Below are positions 56,404-64,000 of a DNA stretch of 64,000 nt, one piece after another. Every line of letters begins with the position of its first letter. The first letter of the stretch is position 1. A program made the translations under genes and the position numbers. The DNA is taken from contig WTXI01000004.1 of the NCBI GenBank assembly GCA_022376515.1, forward strand, positions 744,001 to 808,000, given 5' to 3'. Source of the DNA: Lactifluus volemus (Eukaryota > Basidiomycota > Agaricomycetes > Russulales > Russulaceae). Below the pieces are notes generated by a model, which saw only the letters and a program-made list of their open reading frames with translations, was not told the DNA's origin and did not search any database.

Positions 56404-59400
56404 ATGCGTATCGAGGAACTCATCCTCGAAGGTTTCAAATCATATCCAGTCAGAACTCAAATAACTGGCTGGGATCCATCTTTCAATGCAATCACAGGTC
56501 TCAATGGCTCTGGAAAGTCAAATATCCTCGATGCTATCTGTTTTGTTCTCGGTCTCACTAACATGTCTTCCGTGCGTATCGTACACCATCACCTAGTCAT
56601 ATTCACAACTACCCTTTTCTTTTTTAGATGCGTGCGCAGAATCAACAAGATCTTATCTATAAACGTGGACAAGCTGGTATCACAAAGGCATCTGTCACCA
56701 TCGTCTTTGACAACTCGGATAGAGAAAATAGTCCACCTGGAATGGAGAACTATGCTCAGATAACTGTCACCAGACAAGTGCGTTCCATCATTACTCGTCT
56801 TCCAGCACTAAATGTTTCTCTTCAGATCGCCCTTCCAAATATCTCCAAATACCTTTTAAACGGTCACAAGGCACAACAGAACATTATCCAGACCATCTTT
56901 CAAAGTGTCCAGCTCAACATCAATAACCCTAATTTCCTCATCATGCAGGGCCGCATCACCAAAGTCCGCCTCACTTTTTGTTTTATTTCCTCTCACATTC
57001 GTTCATCCATCCCCTCATAGGTCCTCAACATGCGTCCAAAAGAGATTCTCGGCATGGTCGAAGAGGCCGCCGGCACGCGCATGTTTGAAGAACGAAAGGA
57101 CAAAGCCGAAAAGACGATGGGCAAGAAAGAGAAGCGCGTCGACGAGATCACCGCCCTGCTAGCCGAAGAAATCACCCCAAAACTAGACACGTTGCGCACC
57201 GAACGCCGTGCCTTTATCCAATTCCAGAAAGCGAGCGCAGATCTCGAGCGCCTCGCCCGCGTCCTGCGTGCGTACGAGTGGACCGACCATCGCGCCAAGG
57301 CCTCGCGCAAGGATACCCAGATCGCTGAACGGGAGAAGGAGATTTCGCAGGCGCGACATGATAAGGAGCGCGCGACGCGTGAGGCAGGCATGGCGGAGAA
57401 GAATCGGGTCGACGTGCAGACGCAGCGCGATCGTGAGTTGAAGAAGGGTGGTAAAGTCACGCGCATGGAAGAGGAAGCCAAGGAACTCGAAAAGGCGGTT
57501 ATCAAGTTGCGAACGCAGGCGGAGATTAAAGAGGGTACCATCAAGGATGAAGAGACCGCGAGGGACGCATCTGCACGCGAGTTGAGTGAGGTGAGCCCTT
57601 CCGCCTTCACCGTTCTTGGACTACATCTTATCACCCACAAATAGCTCGAGGCTGCGCTAGCGGTGAAAAAGACCCAGGTGGATACCGTCACAGCCGAGTA
57701 CAACACCGTCAAGGAAAAGCACACCGCTACGCAGACCGCGCTCTCTTCCGCCGAAGACCTCCTTCAAACGTTACTCACCGGTCTCGCCGGCACGTCCGCG
57801 CAATCCGCCGGCAGTGGCGGAGGCGGAGGGTACATGGGCCAGATCGCGGACGCGCGAGCGCGGCTGGCGCAGGCGGCTGCGAGGAAGAGCAAGTCCGCGT
57901 GCGACTCGAGATGAGCGGACGTGAGCTCGGGGAGCTCGAGAAACGTTGGAAGGCGGTCGAACGTGAGGCTGGACAGGGAGAACGGGATGTCAAGCGGATG
58001 CAAGCGGACGTTGAGGGGTTGAGAAAAAAGGCGGGTGAGAGTGGGTGGAATGCGGAGAAGGAACAGGCGAGTGAGGAGGCGATGCGTAGTGCCAAGGACG
58101 AGGCCATGCGCTGTACACAGGTGCGATTTACCGTCTTGTTGCAAAGGCTAGACATTAATCAACTTTTTTCTTTTAGGAACGCGATGTGGTCCGTTCGAGG
58201 CTATCCCAGCTCGATTTTAATTATACACCTCCGCCGGGGTTCGACGTGCGCAAAGTAAAGGTCTCGTCGCGTCCCTCCTTGAGCTCAAACCTGAAGATCA
58301 TGGGAAGAGCACTGCGCTTGAAATTGCTGCGGGTGGCAAGCTGTACAATGTCGTCGTAGAAGACGAGCGGGTGGGCAAAGATCTACTTGAGCGCGGTGGG
58401 ATCAAGAAGCGCGTGACCCTCATCCCCCTAAACAAGATCCGTGCATTCAAACTCTCAGCCGAAGTATATCCCGTCCCACGTCCTCTTCCCCCCCAAAAAA
58501 AGTTTTTTTTTAATATTAACAACTCACCTACAGAAACTGCAAAATGCGAACCACCTGGCACCGGGCAAGGTACGACCCGCGCTTACGCTCGTCGGTTACC
58601 CGAACGAAGTCGCCGAAGCGATCGCTTTTGTCTTTAACGACACGATCATATGCGACGACGCCGCCTCGGCGCAAGCCGTCACGTTTTCACGTCAGGTCGG
58701 CGTCCGATCCGTCACGCTCGATGGGGACGTGTACGAGCCTAGTGGGACGATGTCTGGCGGTGCCGCGCCGAGCGGTTCGGGGATCCTCGCGCGAGCTCAG
58801 GAACTTCGTGAGGCTGAAGAACGCGTCAGAAAAGCGCGTAGTAAGCTTGAGGCACTGGAGCGCGAGCAAGTTGCGAGAAGAGCTGCGAGGGAGGCGTGGC
58901 GCGCGAGAACGCGCGAGCTCGAGATTAAGGAGCACGAGTTGAGGTTGTTGCAAGAACAAGTCGGGAGTAGTAATGCTGCCCGAGTACGTCTTTTTTTTTC
59001 TTTTTTTCGAGATTTGCGATGTTTTGTTGAATAAACATAAACCAATGGGTAGGTCGGGAGTCAAGTGGAAGAGGTTAAACGGTCCATCGGAGAGATGGAA
59101 ACGGCGTTGAAGGTCGCACGGGAGAAACAGGTCGTTGCCAAGGCGGAGATCAAGAAACTTGAGAAGGATATGGACGAATTCAAGAATAACAAGGAAGGCA
59201 AGACGGAAGAGCTCAAAGTTCGCTTTCCCCCCTTTTGATCGGATCTCACTAATCTAGGTTTCTCAGGCGAGCATACAGAAACAAAAGGCTACGCTGCAGA
59301 AGCAAGCCGTGAGTGTGAAGACTCGGCAGAAAGAGATGCAGACTGCGGCGCTCGAGTTTGGTTCGTGACTATATATCTCACGATCCTTTCTTATCACCAA

Positions 59401-60915
59401 AAATAAAATTCTCTCTCTGCGCAGAACAAATCGAGTCGGACATTGCTTCTGCGCGGGAGACGCTCGCCGATGCCTCGGCGGGGATTGACAAGATGCGCAA
59501 AGAACTGAAATCCCTCGCCGACAAGGTCGCAAAAGCTGAAGTACGTCACAACTTGCCCCCCGCAGTCGCCGTGGCTGACTTTTTTTGTTTGCACAGACAG
59601 AACATGGCGAGGCGGAAAGCCGGCTTCAAGAAGAACGCGCGACGTTGACGCGGTTTGATGTGGAGCTGCGCGATCTGGAGGAGGTCATCAAGGCAAAGAA
59701 GCAAGCGGCGGCCGATGCGGACGTCTCGATCAAAAAGATCGAGCATGAAGTGCAAGCGCTGGCCAAAGAGAAAGCGGGTCATCTCACAGGCGCTACAAAC
59801 CTCGAGAAGCAGTATGACTGGATCGCGGAGGAGAGTCAGTGAGTAAAAAATAACGAAAATGGAACACATCGCACAGATTTTCCTCAATTTGTCAAAAACA
59901 GTCTGTTCGATCAGTCGGGATCGCAGTATGATTTTAGCAAGATCGATATTGCCCAGATGAAGGATCGGGCGCGCGAGTTGGAGGAGCAGCAACGGGGCAT
60001 GAAGAAAAAGGTGAACCCAAAGGTGATGAATATGATCGACACGTGCGTGCCTAACCGCTTCCCTTCCCCCTGCACTCTAAATGCCTAAAACGCGTTTTTA
60101 AGGGTTGAGAAGCGCGAGGCGAGCCTTCAAAAGATGCTCGGCACTGTGCTGAAAGACAAGGAGAAGATCGAACAGACGATCGAGGAACTTGACCGGTACA
60201 AGCGTGACGCGTTGAAAAAGACGTGGGAGAAAGTCAACGGGTGAAGCTCCCCCCCCCTTTCTTTTTTATTCTTAACGAACGAGATCATCTGATAATGGAC
60301 GTGGGGGGCGGTTCCGTTTACAGGGACTTTGGCGGTATCTTTGCAGAACTTCTCCCTGGAAACTTTGCGAAATTGCAACCTCCAGATGGCCAAGATTTGA
60401 TGGACGGCCTCGAGGTCAAAGTACAACTGGGCAGCGTGTGGAAACAAAGTCTGACAGAGCTGAGCGGTGGCCAACGGTGCGTAGTTTTTGCGACCTCTCC
60501 TCTATTTTGCTCATATAGATACCATTTTAGGTCGCTTATCGCGCTCTCGTTGATCATGGCATTACTGCAATTCAAACCAGCGCCGATGTACATCCTCGAC
60601 GAGATCGACGCGGCGCTAGACTTGTCACACACGCAACACATCGGAACGCTCTTCCGTACGCGTTTTCGTGGTGCCCAATTCATCGTCGTCTCGCTTAAAG
60701 AAGGACTGTTCACCAACGCCAACGTGCTCTTCCGCACCCGTTTTCGCGACGGGACTAGCATCGTCGAGCGGACCGCTCAACGTAGCGCGTCGACGTTGTA
60801 TCATAATGGGGAACGTGGCGGCGGTGGAGAGCGGGATGAAGGACAGGCGCGTAGTGAGGGTGTTGTCGCTGCGCGGAGGACAGTCGCCCGGAGAGGAGCT
60901 GCGGTGGCAGCATGA
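56404..60915 (+). CDS. SMC2: Condensin subunit SMC2, with two apparent 1-nt deletions
   Basis: Fifteen exons: 56404-56571, 56628-56777, 56826-56963, 57021-57590, 57645-58120, 58177-58463, 58534-58983, 59053-59217, 59258-59360, 59425-59540, 59597-59838, 59902-60042, 60103-60240, 60324-60476, 60531-60915. The head has Walker A GLNGSGKS (residues 32-39) and [10 protein letters not shown]. Coiled coils flank the hinge ([48 protein letters not shown]). The C-terminal head has signature LSGGQR and Walker [17 protein letters not shown]2 pairs with SMC4 in condensin for mitotic chromosome compaction. Two exons lose one base each relative to the conserved frame, near 57880 (exon 5) and 58260 (exon 6). 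For an essential gene these are most likely sequence errors. Corrected length would be about 1227 aa, normal for SMC2. Confidence 0.93.
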
Positions 60916-61753
60916 TGAATAAGACATTCCCTCTCTCTTTTTTCCGTCTCGTGCAACAAATTTACTTGTTTTGGCTGGTTTGTTGTACTAGCTCTCGTGT
61001 ACCGTATGTAAATATACCTTACCTTAAGGCTCCCTAATTACCTCTGTACACGGACACCGATCGTGAGTGGCGAGAAATTTTGTGGCCATCACTACGTGCA
61101 ACTCTCAGGCTTTACACGGGTTTCTTTGGGGGAAGGGGGCATGTCATTGGAGTCGTAAATCAAACACGGTACTAGTCGAATAGAATCTGCGGGACAATTA
61201 TCAGAGAGGACAATCCGAAGCGTGAGCTAGCGGTGTGTTGAAATTGGAATCAACGACTTGAAGGCCAAGATACTGGCATACTTCCTGCCCTCCAGCCCCA
61301 ATTTCTCTCAAAAAAACCCTATGCACAAGGACACAGGGTGATATCGCCGCTCATCGACCAGGCATAGGAGAAGCGCACGAGCTGCCAGTGATTCTCGACA
61401 CGCGTATTAGAGTAGAAGATCTAGGTCACGTGAACCGTATGACACGGTCCACGACACCACGTCCACGTCACCCAAACCTTTGGATTGGGGGGAGCACACC
61501 TAGGAAGTGACGGATAGCTGGTGGTGCGTGCTCTTACTATGATTGCTTGGCAGGTTATTCATACTCATTTGGTAGCTTCTCCCACCACAAATGCTTGGAA
61601 CTTGTCCCGTTGTCGTCTTCACTATGCCGGGAAGACACTCAGCCCATCTTGCAACGTGCATGACCACCACATCTGACTCTGTGTTTGGGTCTGGCAATTT
61701 CTTGATAGGTGCTGGCTGCAAGACCCACCATTGTCAGAGCTAATCAGATCACA
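60916..61753. other. Intergenic region downstream of SMC2
   Basis: No gene recognised. The first 150 bp are a T-rich 3' flank with several AT-rich poly(A)-signal-like stretches. The last 20 bp carry the imperfect outer extension of the hairpin that follows (CAGAGCTAATCAGAT). Confidence 0.4.
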
Positions 61754-61844
61754 GGAACTTACATTGGTATGTGCCCCACCCATTTGGCAGATTTGCTTCA
61801 ATCAAATCTGCCAAATGGGTGGGGCACATACCAATGTAAGTTCC
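61754..61844. repeat. Perfect 42-bp inverted repeat with 7-nt loop
   Basis: The left arm 61754-61795 (starting GGAACTTACATTGGTATGTG) is the exact reverse complement of 61803-61844; the loop is CTTCAAT. An imperfect extension continues outward on both sides, with CAGAGCTAATCAGAT left (about 61736-61750) against the complement of ATCTAATTAGCTCTG right (about 61863-61877). If transcribed it would form a long stable stem. It sits exactly at the 5' side of a truncated F-box copy. It could be a small foldback element or a hairpin RNA source. Confidence 0.85.
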
Positions 61845-61849
61845 CTTTC

Positions 61850-62307
61850 TGACATTCTCATAATCTAATTAGCTCTGATAAGTGAGTCATGATGATGGGC
61901 TGGTAGCATACACAGGAGAGATCCTTTGTGCACTTACCCCATTTCTCTCTGCCATGGAGGAGCTCAGCTTCATGCACGAAATCAGCCTGGATGGCATTCT
62001 GTGGATGCAGGGACAAGATCAACCTTTACGGTGGCGCAACCTTCTTAGACTTTTCGGCAATGTTAAGACACTTGAAGTAACAACGAACTTTGTTGAGGGA
62101 TTCCCTCGTTCTCTATGTTCAGAGAGTGGGGAACCGACTTTGGAGCTGTTGCCCCACCTGGAGACTCGGAGGGTCCGAGTCCATTATGACAACGTGGAGA
62201 CTCGTGAAGCCTTGATGCCATTCATCAATGAACGACAGGCCTTGGGCCATCCTGTACTCTTGGAAACGGAAGGGTTTGATTGGGCTACTCCGGGTATGTG
62301 GAATTGA
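61850..62307 (+). pseudogene. 3'-only F-box/LRR gene fragment
   Basis: An open frame from 61882 reads ALTPFLSAMEELSF, then WRNLLRLFGNVKTLEVTTNF and GFPRSLCSESGEPTLELLPH, then FINERQALGHPVLLE, matching the last third of the F-box paralogues and ending in a normal stop. The F-box and most LRRs are missing. Start of similarity is close to the hairpin, suggesting the rearrangement that made the hairpin also cut the gene. It might be transcribed but cannot be a full receptor. Confidence 0.8.
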
Positions 62308-63215
62308 GAGGCCAGACTGACGGGTCATTTGGAGCGTGGTACTTCTGTTTATGTTTTCAGCACTCATAGTGACACCTGTTCTCAGACTCGGAGTATCTGG
62401 AATCCGGAACTCTGTCCTATCATGTCTTATTGTGGATAGTATGGAAACGATTACTGTGTGTTGAATACACGATTTACAGAAATTCTGAAACTCAGAAACT
62501 AGCGACTCGGAATGACAACTTGAAGTTGAGGACTCGGATATACCTGGAGGTAGTTCGTTGATTCGTGTCACGGCTGTTTCCTTCATACATAGAAGCGAGC
62601 GTGTTCAAGTTCTGACTGAGGTATATCATCTCCTCGCTCACTCCCTCCCATATGGCTTTACAGCTCACATCAATTGTCTGAAACTCGAGCATGCGAAAGG
62701 GAATAGCCTCCGAGTTGCCGTCGAACACAAGCAGCTGCAGAGTTTACGCACGCTCCCTCTGGTGTCTGCACTCCGACGACTGGGACGTCCCGTCCTCAAT
62801 TTGAGCCCTCCAGCTGCTCTCGACAGACTTCTGTCAGGAAGCGAAGGCGTTATATTTCATACCTCGGTTCTGTTCTGATATCGGCGTTTCCCGATTCACT
62901 CAGCATAAATTTGGGCCCCGCTTGGCACACCGCATCCCCCCAACCAAGGATGGCTTCCAATTATCATGGCATCATGACATCTCTGATACTGAGTGGCCTT
63001 CAAGTTGTACTATTAATGGTAGTTGAACTTGAGCTGATCTGGAGGCCGGAGTTATGTAGGTCACTGAAACTTTCTTTGTGTGCTGTGAAGGCCCTTTTTT
63101 CTCGAAGAGACTCTCCACTGATCATGATTGACCTCTTGGCACACAGAATAAACATACATCTGATCTAACATTTCTCCGACTACTCTCCCACGCAGTTGAC
63201 GACTACCTTCCGCAT
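62308..63215. other. Intergenic region
   Basis: No gene recognised; the right end is the 3' flank of the minus-strand homocysteine synthase gene. Confidence 0.4.

Positions 63216-64000
<785 letters not shown>

Overview
The window is nuclear DNA of a filamentous basidiomycete, very probably an Agaricomycete. The evidence is short GT-AG introns (about 45-70 nt) in every recognisable housekeeping gene, Plavaka-type transposons, a DUF6532 gene, an agaricomycete-type long F-box protein and a large family of rapidly evolving F-box/LRR-like proteins. The F-box family recalls expansions I associate with Russulales, but that placement is inference.

Layout. From 1 to 18 kb the region is gene-poor. It has two intact F-box/LRR-like genes (1.1 and 11.7 kb), decayed copies, a 5'-truncated LINE inserted in one decayed copy (3357-3890, 13-bp target duplication, 33-A tail) and a roughly 0.9-kb segmental duplication (4.3-5.2 versus 8.1-9.1 kb). 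From 18178 to 29152 lies one composite DNA transposon of about 11 kb, with perfect 26-bp terminal inverted repeats and a 2-bp TT duplication. It carries a Plavaka-family transposase (minus strand, one in-frame stop), a divergently transcribed DUF6532 gene, and a captured, broken piece of the splicing-factor gene SYF1 joined to coiled-coil fragments. Two younger insertions sit inside the DUF6532 gene: a 605-bp solo LTR and a 1592-bp non-autonomous element that shares the terminal core of the big element.

From 29.9 to 47.8 kb there is an F-box cluster: genes at 29.9, 33.5, 41.6 and 44.7 kb, truncated copies at 36.1 and 47.6 kb, a Ser/Pro-rich module co-amplified three times, and a tandem triplication of promoter plus exon 1. 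Within it are a head-to-head inverted pair of related genes of unknown function (36.6-39.6 kb) and a poly(A)-tailed retroposed fragment (32.4 kb).

From 48.5 to 60.9 kb is a compact conserved block: a CxxC-CxxC protein, a long F-box protein, a DUF262 (GmrSD/ParB-like) protein with an RS-type tail and three microexons, and condensin SMC2 with two apparent 1-nt deletions. From 61 to 64 kb there is a perfect 42-bp hairpin beside a truncated F-box copy, and then the 3' half of homocysteine synthase (MET17 type), which runs off the right edge.

The main story is genome dynamism. F-box genes are born, duplicated, truncated and interrupted, and a large cut-and-paste element that has captured host DNA is itself being colonised. 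The conserved block from 48.5 kb onward looks like the stable chromosomal background.
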